Shown: piece after piece, positions 26,020 through 34,653 of the stretch
Position numbering within the stretch: position 1 is the first letter of the stretch
How the letters are laid out: every line of letters starts with the position of its first letter
DNA from: Planctomycetia bacterium
GTDB lineage: Bacteria > Planctomycetota > Phycisphaerae > UBA1845 > UTPLA1
Length of the DNA stretch: 64,000 nt
Direction: 5' to 3'
Assembly (NCBI GenBank): GCA_015200345.1
Contig: CP054187.1
Location: 1,410,470 to 1,474,469 of the forward strand
The notes under the pieces: model-generated
What the model saw: only the letters and a program-made list of their open reading frames with translations
What the model was told of the DNA's origin: nothing
Databases searched by the model: none
Translations under genes and position numbers: made by a program

Positions 26020-26994
26020 TCAACCTGCCGTCGCCACCGTTCCATCCTCGCCGGGGCGGATCAATTGACCCGTCAGCTCTCCCACGCTCGACAACCCTCG
26101 ACGCGCCAGGTACGCGCGCAATCCCTCCGCGATCTTCAACGGCGTCGTCGGATCAACATACAGCGCCGTCCCGATCGCCACCGCCGTCGCACCCGCCAGC
26201 AAAAACTCCACCGCGTCCTCCCATCGACTGATCCCACCCAGCCCGATGATCGGAACGCCCCGCTCCCGCGCCACCTCCCGATACACCCGATGCACCAGAT
26301 GCACCGCCAGCGGCTTGATCGCCGGACCCGACAGCCCGCCCGATCCGTTCGCCAGCTTCGGCCGCCACGAATCGATGTCCACCGACATTCCTACAAATGT
26401 ATTCACCAGCGACAGCGCGTCCGCTCCGCCCTCCACCGCGGCCCGCGCCGTCGAGGCGATGTCCGTCACATTCGGCGACAGCTTCACCACCAGCGACCCG
26501 CGCGTCACCACCGGCCGCACCGCGCTCACCAGCTCGCGCAACAACCCCGCATCCGTCCCGAACAGCAACCCGTCCGACACATTCGGGCACGACACGTTCA
26601 ATTCAAAGCCCGCCAGCGCCGGCTCCCCGTCCAGCCGCCGGCAGATCGTCACGTACTCCTCGATGCTGTGACCCGCCACATTCACAAACACCGCCGTTCC
26701 CATCGTCGCGATGTACGGCAGCTTGTCACGAACAAACGCCTCCAGCCCCACGTTGGCCAGCCCGATCGCGTTCAGCATCCCACCGCTCGTCTCCGCGATG
26801 CGCTGCGGCGCGTTGCCCTTGCGCGCTTGCACCGTCACGCTCTTGGTGATGAACCCCCCCAGCCGCGACAAGTCCATGTACGGTGCGTACTCCTCCCCAT
26901 ACCCGCACGTCCCCGACGCCGTCAGCACCGGGTTCGTCAACTGAACCGCCCCGATTCGCACTGACAAATCTGGCTGTTGCTCTGCGTCCACCAT
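26020..26994 (-). CDS. pyrD: Dihydroorotate dehydrogenase, class 1 catalytic subunit
   Basis: A 324-residue FMN-dependent enzyme of pyrimidine synthesis oxidising dihydroorotate to orotate. Recognisable elements are LTNPVLTASGTCGYGEEY near the N-terminus, GGFITKSVT, the active-site Cys in ELNVSCPNVSDG (class 1B uses Cys, as here), VVKLSPNVTDI, GGLSGPAIKP and the FMN phosphate site GLGGISRWEDAVEFLLAGATAV. Class 1B enzymes normally work with an iron-sulfur/FAD partner, PyrK, which is not encoded nearby. It lies back to back with the methyltransferase gene at 27069. Confidence 0.93.
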   Translation of the reverse strand: MVDAEQQPDLSVRIGAVQLTNPVLTASGTCGYGEEYAPYMDLSRLGGFITKSVTVQARKGNAPQRIAETSGGMLNAIGLANVGLEAFVRDKLPYIATMGTAVFVNVAGHSIEEYVTICRRLDGEPALAGFELNVSCPNVSDGLLFGTDAGLLRELVSAVRPVVTRGSLVVKLSPNVTDIASTARAAVEGGADALSLVNTFVGMSVDIDSWRPKLANGSGGLSGPAIKPLAVHLVHRVYREVARERGVPIIGLGGISRWEDAVEFLLAGATAVAIGTALYVDPTTPLKIAEGLRAYLARRGLSSVGELTGQLIRPGEDGTVATAG

Positions 26995-27068
26995 CATTCG
27001 CCGTTCATCACTTCCCGCGCGGGGTCCTTTCGCCCCGGCGCCCTTCGACGTAGACTACTCTTCCGAAC

Positions 27069-27908
27069 ATGCCTTCGCCATCAACACACGATGTTCTGCA
27101 ATCCCACTACGAGCCGAATCACCGCATCGCCGCCGCCCACGGCTTCCATGCCTACAACTGCGGGTACGCCCCTTTAAACGCTCCCGGCACGTTCACCGAT
27201 TTTCAACGCGAACTCGTCTGGCGACTCCTCGGCAACACAACCATCCCACACGACGCAACCGTCCTCGATGTCGGCTGCGGGATCGGCGGCCCCACGCGAT
27301 GGATCGCACAAAAATTCCCCGCCGCGCGCGTCATCGGCATCGAATTTCTCGCCGACAGCGTCCGACGCGCCCGCGATGCTGCCGATCCCTCCATCGCCTT
27401 CATCCAGGGAGACGCCCAGCGCATCCCGTTCCGCGATGACTCCGTCGATCTCCTTTTCAACCTCGAATCCGCCCTGCACTACCCCGACAAAGCCGCCTTC
27501 CTGCGAGAATGCGCGCGCGTCCTGCGACCCGGCGGAACCCTCTGCCTCGGCGACATCACCGCCGTGCACAAACGATTCCTCGCTCCCATTGCCTGGCTCA
27601 ATCGAGCTGCATCCTCCTTCAACGGCGCCGTGCTGCTCTGGCAGGCCGCCGATTATTTCCATCACCTGCGCGAAACCGGATTTGAAATCCGATCCCACGA
27701 AAACGCCGCGCCGGCCATCGCACGGTCCCTGGCACAGGGTCTCCACGATATCGCCAAGCGAGGCTGGTCCGCCGCACGCGGCTTTCGCGGCCGGTTCTTC
27801 TATCTCGTCGCCCTCGAACGAATGTTGCGATTTGGCCTCCTCGGCTATCACCTCTTTCAGGCCACGCTCCCTCCTTCCCCGGTACGAAATCCACTCGAAT
27901 CACCTTGA
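27069..27908 (+). CDS. Class I SAM-dependent methyltransferase
   Basis: A 279-residue enzyme of the small-molecule methyltransferase type. The SAM-binding motif I is VLDVGCGIGGPTRW around residues 67–80, with GIEFLADSVRRAR (motif II), QGDAQRIPF (motif III) and LFNLESALHY plus RVLRPGGTLCLGD as post-motifs. Overall it resembles the ubiquinone/menaquinone, sterol or glycine-type methyltransferases, but the substrate cannot be fixed. The C-terminus is helical and hydrophobic (FLVALERMLRFGLLGYHLFQ), which would suit a lipid-like substrate. Confidence 0.85.
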   Translation: MPSPSTHDVLQSHYEPNHRIAAAHGFHAYNCGYAPLNAPGTFTDFQRELVWRLLGNTTIPHDATVLDVGCGIGGPTRWIAQKFPAARVIGIEFLADSVRRARDAADPSIAFIQGDAQRIPFRDDSVDLLFNLESALHYPDKAAFLRECARVLRPGGTLCLGDITAVHKRFLAPIAWLNRAASSFNGAVLLWQAADYFHHLRETGFEIRSHENAAPAIARSLAQGLHDIAKRGWSAARGFRGRFFYLVALERMLRFGLLGYHLFQATLPPSPVRNPLESP

Positions 27909-28013
27909 TCCGCTGCGGACCGCGATCCCCATCGTCCCTGCGGCGATTCTTATCTGACCCGCTGCTTTTCAAGCTAAGCCTGACCATTCCCGACGCCGAT
28001 AAGCCCCACCGGA

Positions 28014-30035
28014 GTGTGTCTCCGGGAACATGAGGTGCGCCGCGCCGTGATTTCTCCCCTGGCCATTGACCAATTCTTTCTTGGATGCCGCGATCTCGCC
28101 GCCGACAAGGCCATCGTCGACGCGATGCCGCAAGTCCCCGAATCCCGACAAAGAAACCTGCTGCACATCCTCTTTGAGCACGGCACCGACGAAGGGCTGG
28201 AAGCCGTTCCCACCCTCTTCCACCATCTCGGAATAACCGCGCAGTCCGATGTCATCGCAAACGTCGCGCAACTCTTCGGCGCCCTGCGCGCCACCTCTCG
28301 CCACCCCGAAACACAATCCCGCCTGAACAGCATCCAGATCATTCAACGAAGCCTCAATCCGCGCCTCGCTTACCTCGCCGCCATCGCCCTCAACGACGGC
28401 GCCGTCCAGGTCCGCGCCGAAGCCGCCGCCACCATCCGTGTACTCACGACCCATCACTGGCGAACGCACCATGAAACTCGCAAGGTCCTCCGAGACCTCT
28501 CCTCCGATGCGCCAAGCCACGACGCCGCGGCCGACCGCCACCTCGCCCATGCCATCGTTCAAACCCTTCAGATGATCCGCGACGAACGCGGCCATCTGCT
28601 CGAAGCACTCCGCGACGCCGTCGGCAACTTCGACACGCACCATCGCACCGAGGTCCTTCAGGCTGCCATGCTCCTCGCTGAAGATCTCGAGCAAAGCCTC
28701 TTCCATCCCAACACTCTCAAACGCGGCAAGATCACCCAGGCCATGATGGAGCTGTTCACTGACCAGATCACTCCCGAATTAGCGCCGTTCGTCTACATCG
28801 CCCTCTGCCACCCCGAACCGCGACGCCGCGTCCTCAACGCCCTGGCCGCCACCCGCAACGACGACTTCTTTGTCGGCATGATCCGATGCCACTGGCTCGC
28901 ACGCGAACCTCGCATCCGACGAGGACTCGCCTTCGTTCGCTCGCTCGCCTGGCTCGCCGACCCCATGCGCGCCGCCTTCTCGCTCCCTGCCGATGCCGCC
29001 TCGCTTGCTCCAGACTGGCTCCTCACCCTCGGAATCCCGACCGATCAGAAGATTGCCCTCTTGCGACAGTTCACCCTGATCGACAACCCCGCCGCAAACC
29101 GCGCCGCCCTCTGGGCACTCGTGCAGATCAACGTCCCCGCCTCCACCCTCGCGCTTCGGGAACTCCTCGACCACGAAAACCACGCCTTGCGACGGATCGC
29201 TGAACTCGAACTGAAACATCGCCGCCGTATCGAAGATCGACTCGTCCCAACCCGGCTCAATCGCCCGGAAGGCTGGGCGCGCATGCTCCACCGCGCCGCC
29301 ATCGACGAGGAATTCGAAAGCCTCTGGAATCGATTCGATCAACTCGACCCGCGCGAAGCCGGCGCCGCTGGACCTTGCGCCCTCCGCTACATCTCCGGTT
29401 TTGCCACCCAGGTCCAGGTCCGCCTCGTCAGCAATCAGGCCGCGGACCGCCTCCGCGCCGTGCGGCTCATCATCGCCCTAAACGTCGCTCCCGAATTCGC
29501 TCGCACCCTCTTTAACATGGCAAACGATCCCGACGCCGAAGTCCGCGCCGCCACCCTCGAAGCCGTGGCGCGCGTGCACGACGAAACCGCGCGACGCATC
29601 CTCGAGCGGGCACTCGCCGACGACAACCCCCTCGTGCAAACCGCCGCCATCGACGCCCTCGACTACATCAACGACCGCCGGCGCGCCGAACTCGTCGCAC
29701 CCCATTGCGACAGCCTGCACGCCCCAGTCCGCGCCGCCGCCGTGCGCGTCCTCCTCCGACTGCACAAGCCCGATGGCGCCAACGAACTGCTGAAAATGCT
29801 CAAGGACCCCCGGCCCGATCACCGCTGCCACGCCCTCTGGATCATCGACCTCCTCAAACTCACGCCACTCCACGCCAGAGTGTCTGAAATGTGTCACCAC
29901 GACCCCGACCCTCGAATCGAACGCATCGCCCACCACGTCGCACGCCGATTGCTCAAGGCCTCCAACTCCCCGGAACCGGCCGCTGCGACGCAAACCGCCC
30001 TCGCCACGAACCCGGCCGTGGAGACCGCTTCATGA
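28014..30035 (+). CDS. Large HEAT-repeat protein
   Basis: A 673-residue, entirely helical, soluble protein made of HEAT/armadillo-like repeats. The C-terminal half has clear units such as DPDAEVRAATLEAVARVHD, DNPLVQTAAIDALDYI and HAPVRAAAVRVLLRLHKP. No enzymatic motif is present. Such solenoids act as scaffolds for protein or nucleic-acid partners. A GTG start is used; a second in-frame GTG at 28047 is possible. Its TGA overlaps the ATG of the next gene as ATGA, a sign of translational coupling, so the two proteins probably work together. Confidence 0.8.
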   Translation: MCLREHEVRRAVISPLAIDQFFLGCRDLAADKAIVDAMPQVPESRQRNLLHILFEHGTDEGLEAVPTLFHHLGITAQSDVIANVAQLFGALRATSRHPETQSRLNSIQIIQRSLNPRLAYLAAIALNDGAVQVRAEAAATIRVLTTHHWRTHHETRKVLRDLSSDAPSHDAAADRHLAHAIVQTLQMIRDERGHLLEALRDAVGNFDTHHRTEVLQAAMLLAEDLEQSLFHPNTLKRGKITQAMMELFTDQITPELAPFVYIALCHPEPRRRVLNALAATRNDDFFVGMIRCHWLAREPRIRRGLAFVRSLAWLADPMRAAFSLPADAASLAPDWLLTLGIPTDQKIALLRQFTLIDNPAANRAALWALVQINVPASTLALRELLDHENHALRRIAELELKHRRRIEDRLVPTRLNRPEGWARMLHRAAIDEEFESLWNRFDQLDPREAGAAGPCALRYISGFATQVQVRLVSNQAADRLRAVRLIIALNVAPEFARTLFNMANDPDAEVRAATLEAVARVHDETARRILERALADDNPLVQTAAIDALDYINDRRRAELVAPHCDSLHAPVRAAAVRVLLRLHKPDGANELLKMLKDPRPDHRCHALWIIDLLKLTPLHARVSEMCHHDPDPRIERIAHHVARRLLKASNSPEPAAATQTALATNPAVETAS

Positions 30036-30505
30036 CCCTGACAACACTCCTCAACCTGACCGCCTCCCTCCTCGCACAACGCGCCTACCCCGAGCGCACG
30101 CTCCGCATCCAGGAAGCTTTTCGAAGCTACCACGCGGACCCGAAGGACTCCGCCTTCTCTTCCGTCGGAAATCTACTGCTCATCCTCGGAATCATCTTGG
30201 CTGTCCTCGTGGTCGCCGCCAGGATCGTCAGGCAAAACAACCAGCCCGTCGCCGCACGCAAGCCGCGCCGATTTTTCTCTTACATGTTGAAACAGTTGGG
30301 TGCAACCTACACCGACCGACTCCTCATGCACCAGGCCGCCCATCACGCCCAACTCGCGCAGCCCGCCATGATGTTGCTCTCGCCCGAGCTTTTCCAACGC
30401 TACGCCCTCAACTGGGCCGATCAACTTCGCCTCCGATTCTTCCGACAACGCGTCCGCGCACGCTTCGAAACCATCGCCGCCCGCGCCTTCGCCCCCGCGC
30501 CCTAA
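30032..30505 (+). CDS. Single-pass membrane protein coupled to the HEAT protein
   Basis: A 157-residue protein. A 35–40-residue N-terminal segment precedes one membrane helix (NLLLILGIILAVLVVAARIV), followed by a basic cytoplasmic domain (RKPRRFFSYMLKQLG). I do not recognise a family. The overlap ATGA with the upstream HEAT-repeat gene suggests a fixed stoichiometry; the small protein could anchor the solenoid to the membrane. Confidence 0.7.
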   Translation: MTLTTLLNLTASLLAQRAYPERTLRIQEAFRSYHADPKDSAFSSVGNLLLILGIILAVLVVAARIVRQNNQPVAARKPRRFFSYMLKQLGATYTDRLLMHQAAHHAQLAQPAMMLLSPELFQRYALNWADQLRLRFFRQRVRARFETIAARAFAPAP

Positions 30506-30827
30506 TCCCTCGCCCGCCCCATCCCCCATATTCCTGTTTTCATATCCCTACAAGCTGTTTCAAAACCCCCTCTCCCTTCAAGTCTTCGCGCCATCGCCAG
30601 ATGCCGCCTTCGCCTACAAGCTGTTTCAAAACCCCCTCTCCCTTCAAGGGAGAGGGCTGGGGTGAGGGTAAAACGAAAAGTTTTCTCACGATTTCCCCCT
30701 CACCTAACCTCTCCACCAAGGGGGAGAGGAGTATTGAAACCGGTTTAAATTCCCTGTTCTCTTTTTGACCTTCCGTGCCTACGCGACCGTCTGCCTCCCT
30801 TTCGACTTGTTGACGTTGCGACCTTTC
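30506..30827. repeat. Gene-free 320-base stretch holding REP-like hairpins and a 36-bp direct repeat
   Basis: A perfect 36-base direct repeat occurs at 30547–30582 and 30613–30648, 30 bases apart. The second copy continues into the palindrome CCCTCTCCCTTCAAGGGAGAGGG and the phrase GGGTGAGGGTAAAA. A second hairpin, CTCTCC-ACCAAGG-GGGAGAG, ends at about 30728. These are the same elements as in the 1057–1740 array. Because the genes on both sides converge here, the hairpins may stop transcription. I see no gene. Confidence 0.75.
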
Positions 30828-31694
30828 TCACCCGCCCGAATACTCCGCATACGTCTTCGCCGTCTCATACACCCGCACCCGAAGCAGCCGCGCCGGCTTC
30901 AACGGCTCCTCCAGCAATCCCCAGATCACCCGCGCGATGTTTTCCACCGACGGATTCACACCCGCGAACTCCGCCACATCACTGTTCAAATGCTTGTGAT
31001 CCAGCCGGTCAATCACCTCGCGCTTCACCACCGCTTCAAACTGCGGAACCTCCACCACGGTGCCCCGGTCGGCCGTCAACTCCCCCCCCACCGTCACCCG
31101 CACTTCGTAATTGTGTCCGTGACCGTTGGGATTATTACATTTGCCGAACACTCGCCGATTCGCCTCGTCCGACAACGACGCCACGTGCAGCCGATGCGAC
31201 GCCGAAAACTCAAAACTCTGCGTCAGTTCCACCATGCCCGGTCGCCTCCCGTCGATCCGACTCGACAAATACGGCGTCGCCGCCAGCATCAGCGACTCCA
31301 GCCGACACCCGCCCGGAACCCGACCCGATACATCCGCGTATATCTCCGAAAGCAGCCGCTCGATCGTCAGCGACACGCCGCGAACCGCCAGCGCCCGCGC
31401 CGCCGCCGGGATCGCATACCGCCGCAGCAACTCATCCAGCACCTGAATATTGACAAGATACCCCGTTGTCGCGTCCGGCTCGCCGCTCACCACGATCCGG
31501 AGCTTCAGGTACGGCGCGACCCCCACCGCCGAGGGCCACCCCCCCCACGAATTCGTCACCGGCAACGCGCCCTCAAACCCGCTCGCCCCGTGCGCGGCAC
31601 GCGCCCAGTCGCGATCGATCGAAAACCGAATCTCACGCATCAGGCAAATCGGGCCAGACAGGCGAACCGGATGAAATGATTCGGGCATGGACAT
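30828..31694 (-). CDS. 6-pyruvoyl-tetrahydropterin synthase/QueD-family protein with two domains
   Basis: A 288-residue protein, about twice the usual size. The C-terminal half is a complete pterin synthase: zinc His in SASHRLH, catalytic Cys and zinc His pair in GKCNNPNGHGHNY, and LDHKHLN and ETAKTYAEY near the end. CNNPNGHGHNY is the arrangement found in 6-pyruvoyl-tetrahydropterin synthases rather than the shorter CxxxHGH of QueD. The N-terminal half has a similar strand-helix pattern (APYLKLRIVVSG, VSLTIERLLSEIY, RLESLMLAATP) but none of the metal ligands, suggesting a degenerate duplicated domain. The ATG follows GGAG. It lies downstream of the head-gene cassette on the same strand. Confidence 0.8.
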   Translation of the reverse strand: MSMPESFHPVRLSGPICLMREIRFSIDRDWARAAHGASGFEGALPVTNSWGGWPSAVGVAPYLKLRIVVSGEPDATTGYLVNIQVLDELLRRYAIPAAARALAVRGVSLTIERLLSEIYADVSGRVPGGCRLESLMLAATPYLSSRIDGRRPGMVELTQSFEFSASHRLHVASLSDEANRRVFGKCNNPNGHGHNYEVRVTVGGELTADRGTVVEVPQFEAVVKREVIDRLDHKHLNSDVAEFAGVNPSVENIARVIWGLLEEPLKPARLLRVRVYETAKTYAEYSGG

Positions 31695-31743
31695 CACGCT
31701 CCATTCTATGGACGCCCTTCCCCCGATGCCACCGATCCGCGCT

Positions 31744-32352
31744 TCAACCGCCCCCTTTACCCCGGCGAAGCTCCGACCGTACCTTCATCAGGATCTTGCC
31801 AAGATGGTTTTCTCCCCGGCCCTCACAAACGCCCCAGAACCGATCGCCCCAGTCGTTCCCCTCGACCAGTTCGGCCTCGCCCGTCGCCAGCAGCTTCGCA
31901 CCCAAATCAGCGTGATTCAGAAACTTGTCGCGAACACACTGCTCCATCACACCGAGCTTCACCTGCTCCCAGTCGACGCGCACCCTCAATCCACGCCCGG
32001 CACGCTTGGCCTCCGATGCCGTCGCCAGCCCCGCGATTCGCGCCCGCTCACCAACATCGAGCGTCTTCGCCGCCTGGTACGCATGCTCAACCGACGGATA
32101 CCGCTTCCCCTCATACGTCACGGCCGCCAGCCAAAAATTAGACAAATAACGATACTCACCGGAAAACGAATCAATCGCAGCCGCCCCCACGCCCGCCGAT
32201 CCATCAATCGTCGGAACCCGCGCGGATTGAACACAAGGCCGGGCCACGCAGCCCATGAGGCCGCTGACACCCAGTCCGACCAGCGCTCCCGTAACCCGCC
32301 GCCGGACTGTGAATCCCTGCCAAACCGCTCGCGTGAGTCCCGCGCCGGTCAT
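31744..32352 (-). CDS. NADAR-domain protein with a lipoprotein signal
   Basis: A 202-residue protein. Residues about 67–195 are a NADAR domain: YRYLSNFWLAAV, YPSVEHAYQAAK, VKLGVMEQCVRDKF and GNDWGDRFWGV, the core features of a family that cleaves N-glycosidic bonds and includes enzymes removing ADP-ribose from guanine in DNA, as well as riboflavin-pathway and phage-linked members. Unusually, residues 1–34 form a lipoprotein signal: basic RRR, hydrophobic VTGALVGLGVSGL, then LMG before Cys35. A start at an internal GTG (codon 55) would give a cytosolic form, but has no good ribosome site. Its ATG lies one base after the stop codon of the 56-residue membrane protein, and it ends the run of genes that begins with the Mu-like terminase. 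Confidence 0.8.
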   Translation of the reverse strand: MTGAGLTRAVWQGFTVRRRVTGALVGLGVSGLMGCVARPCVQSARVPTIDGSAGVGAAAIDSFSGEYRYLSNFWLAAVTYEGKRYPSVEHAYQAAKTLDVGERARIAGLATASEAKRAGRGLRVRVDWEQVKLGVMEQCVRDKFLNHADLGAKLLATGEAELVEGNDWGDRFWGVCEGRGENHLGKILMKVRSELRRGKGGG

Positions 32353-32353
32353 C

Positions 32354-32524
32354 TTACTTCTTCGGATAATCCCGCGGGTCCATCCCCTGGCGAATCATTT
32401 CCATCCGTTCGCGATGCTTGTGGCTCATGCTGACGAGTTGACGCACAATTCCGCCCGCCAGAACCACCACCGCGATCCACGCATACCAGGGCATGGCGTT
32501 GAGTAGCTGCTCAATCCCATTCAT
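32354..32524 (-). CDS. 56-residue single-pass membrane protein
   Basis: One membrane helix (WYAWIAVVVLAGGIVRQLV) near the N-terminus is followed by a charged tail KHRERMEMIRQGMDPRDYPKK. The tail motif (E-R-M-x-M-I-x-x-G-M-D-P) is common in small bacterial inner-membrane proteins of unknown function. It lies between the gp37-like gene and the NADAR gene, one base from the latter. A holin-like role is imaginable from its position in a phage-derived run, but the single helix and conserved tail do not favour it. Confidence 0.65.
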   Translation of the reverse strand: MNGIEQLLNAMPWYAWIAVVVLAGGIVRQLVSMSHKHRERMEMIRQGMDPRDYPKK

Positions 32525-32608
32525 GCTCGCACACTCCTCTCGCGGGCGAATCACTCACGCTCCCGACGTATTGTGCGGCCCCCTGCCATTATTTCCACCA
32601 CCGATCCC

Positions 32609-33076
32609 TTACCCCGGAATGGGTGTCGCCTCGAAGAACGGATACACACGATACATCAATTCGTAAATCACCGACCGATCATCCGCGTACTCAAAACTCA
32701 CCGACAGACTGTTCAACTGGCTCAACCCGTCGGGAATGAAATTGTCCAGCGCCACCCGCACATGATCAATCAACGCCAGACCCCCCGGCGTCGAACCATC
32801 CTCCACCCGCGGGTCTGAACCCACCCGTAGCGTCCGCGCCGCCACCAGCACCGAATAAACCGGCCCGATCCGCAGAATGTTCGTCTCCGGAGCCGTCGGC
32901 TCGAACGTGAACCCCACGTACGCCCCCGGCAGCGCCTCGCGAAGCAATGCCTCCCGCAACGCCGGCCGCGCCCCACCGCTCACCCCGCGCACTGTCTTGA
33001 ACACCGACTCGCCGCTGATCTTCAACAACGACAACTGTTCGACGATCGCCGCCTCCCAATCCCCCAACCGCGACAT
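32609..33076 (-). CDS. Mu gp37-like protein (DUF1834)
   Basis: A 155-residue protein corresponding to Mu gp37, a head-region protein of unknown detail. Typical features are the N-terminal DWEAAIVEQLSLL, the central LVAARTLRVG and the C-terminal SVIYELMYRVYPFFEATPIPG. It follows the gp36-like gene by 17 bases, as in Mu. In Mu the next genes would be the tail sheath and tube; here a small membrane protein and NADAR follow instead. Confidence 0.75.
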   Translation of the reverse strand: MSRLGDWEAAIVEQLSLLKISGESVFKTVRGVSGGARPALREALLREALPGAYVGFTFEPTAPETNILRIGPVYSVLVAARTLRVGSDPRVEDGSTPGGLALIDHVRVALDNFIPDGLSQLNSLSVSFEYADDRSVIYELMYRVYPFFEATPIPG

Positions 33077-33093
33077 GCTTCACCCCCCGCCGC

Positions 33094-33537
33094 TCACAGC
33101 CCGTTCAGACTCTCGCGCGTCATCGAGCGATCCGGTCCCGCCGATTCGCCGCCGATTCCCAACGCCGAATTCTCACGCAGCGCCAGACTCGACGGCAACT
33201 GAACCAGCCCCGATGCCACCCGCGCAAACCACGTCACCGCCTCCTCACGACGTCTCACCACATCGCCCGGCACCGGCGGCTTGCGGCTGTGCAACCGGTA
33301 CGCCGCGAGGTCCAGCACAAAGCACCGCAACACCGACCCAACCTCCGGCTCCGAGGTCAGATCAACCGGCACCGCGTACCGCGCCGCCAGGTAACTGTTC
33401 GCCTCGCCCTCCGCGCCCAGCCGCGCCTCGTCCACCCGCGACGTATTCGCCGTACCACTCCCGTCGTCATCGGTCAACTGAACGTACGCCGCCGGCCCGA
33501 TCCACGACTCGATGTCGCCGTTCGTGATGTATGCCAT
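33094..33537 (-). CDS. Mu gp36-like protein (DUF1320)
   Basis: A 147-residue protein matching Mu gp36, a small head or head–tail-joining protein. The start MAYITNGDIESWIG is typical of the family, as are EGEANSYLAARYAVPVD and VLRCFVLDLAAYRLHSRKPPVPGDVVRR. The upstream extension of the open frame is discarded because it runs into non-coding sequence and the family starts at this Met. It lies between the capsid gene and the gp37-like gene. Confidence 0.8.
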   Translation of the reverse strand: MAYITNGDIESWIGPAAYVQLTDDDGSGTANTSRVDEARLGAEGEANSYLAARYAVPVDLTSEPEVGSVLRCFVLDLAAYRLHSRKPPVPGDVVRRREEAVTWFARVASGLVQLPSSLALRENSALGIGGESAGPDRSMTRESLNGL

Positions 33538-33684
33538 CGCCCTTGCTCTCCGTTCCACCCAGCCAATGGGAACGGCCGGTCGGTGACCGATCACTCCGAC
33601 ACCGTACCGGCCGCGCACCGTCGCCGCTCCCCTTCACCGGCGACCCCCTCCTCCGCACGACTTCACTCCCTCAAGCCTCACGGC

Positions 33685-34599
33685 TCAAACAAAATCCGTC
33701 CGCACCGCGTACTGCCAGTACCCGTACGTCATCCGATACCGCGCCCGAACGCCGTACAGAAACTTCTCGCGCCGAAACGCCTCTTCCGAATCCTCCGACA
33801 ACGCGCTGAACTCGATCGGTTCGCGATCCTGAAAGATGAACGGCCGCACCACGCCGTCCGTCTTCAACAGGTACCACTTCGACAGATCCGTCAGCCACGG
33901 CATTGAGACAACCTTCGCGATCCCCGCCAGCGCGTTGCTTGTATTATCTACTACCGTCGAATTGATCGCCTCCGTCGCCGTGAACAGCATCGTCGGCGGC
34001 ACGACGCACACCAGCCCCGTCGTGTCGATCAGCATCGGCTCGCCCTGGTCATCCTTGAACGCCAGCATCGCCCCGATCGCCGCCTTCAACGCCTCCTTGA
34101 ACTCCGCGACCGTCGGAGCATCCTCGTTCTGCGCCGACGCCGTCAGCAGATTGCCCTGGCTGCCCGAATCGCCCGACGCGTGCGCGCCATTGAAAAAGCT
34201 TACCCCGTCGTAGCTGTTGTTCCCGCTCGTCTCTCCCCCGATCAGCAATTGCGCGATCAGGTAATCCTTGTGCGTCGCCGCCCGCTGCGCCAGCTCCGCC
34301 ACCCGCAACCGGATCTGGCCCGTCTGGTCATCCGCGATCTCGTCGCGATCCACCTCGATCGTCGCCTCGTACTTCAGGTTCGACACCGAGTAGCTCTCGC
34401 TTCGCAGCCCCTGCGTCAGCCGACCGCTGCCCCATTCGCGCAATTTCGGAACCGTCCCCAGCCACCGATACGTCTCGTGATCGCTCGTCGACACGATCCG
34501 CGTCGACAGCTCCCCGAAATGCGTCCGCGTCGCGCCGAACCGATTGAAAAACTCGCTCCGCAAACCCTTCGTCAACAACCCCGTATTAATCACCGCCAT
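33685..34599 (-). CDS. Major capsid protein, Mu gpT-like
   Basis: A 304-residue HK97-fold-type capsid protein of the Mu gpT family. Diagnostic stretches are LLTKGLRSEFFNRFG at the N-terminus, YRWLGTVPKLREWGSGR, YEATIEVDRDEIADDQTG and YDGVSFFNGAHASG, then the C-terminal YGVRARYRMTYGYWQYA. Length and segment order are as in gpT. It would form the icosahedral shell. It sits between the decoration-like gene (55 bases upstream) and the gp36-like gene, which is the Mu order. The frame has no interruptions. Confidence 0.87.
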   Translation of the reverse strand: MAVINTGLLTKGLRSEFFNRFGATRTHFGELSTRIVSTSDHETYRWLGTVPKLREWGSGRLTQGLRSESYSVSNLKYEATIEVDRDEIADDQTGQIRLRVAELAQRAATHKDYLIAQLLIGGETSGNNSYDGVSFFNGAHASGDSGSQGNLLTASAQNEDAPTVAEFKEALKAAIGAMLAFKDDQGEPMLIDTTGLVCVVPPTMLFTATEAINSTVVDNTSNALAGIAKVVSMPWLTDLSKWYLLKTDGVVRPFIFQDREPIEFSALSEDSEEAFRREKFLYGVRARYRMTYGYWQYAVRTDFV

Positions 34600-34653
34600 G
34601 GCTCACACCCCGCTTTTTCTTCGTCCCCGTTCCCTGTTCCTTCGTCTCCACGC

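Noticed and set aside
30547-30648. Two identical 36-base repeats 30 bases apart, like a minimal CRISPR array
   Set aside because: Only two copies; the second continues into a palindrome of the CTCTCCC-type dispersed repeat also seen at 1057–1740, and no cas gene is near. It is a duplicated repeat end.
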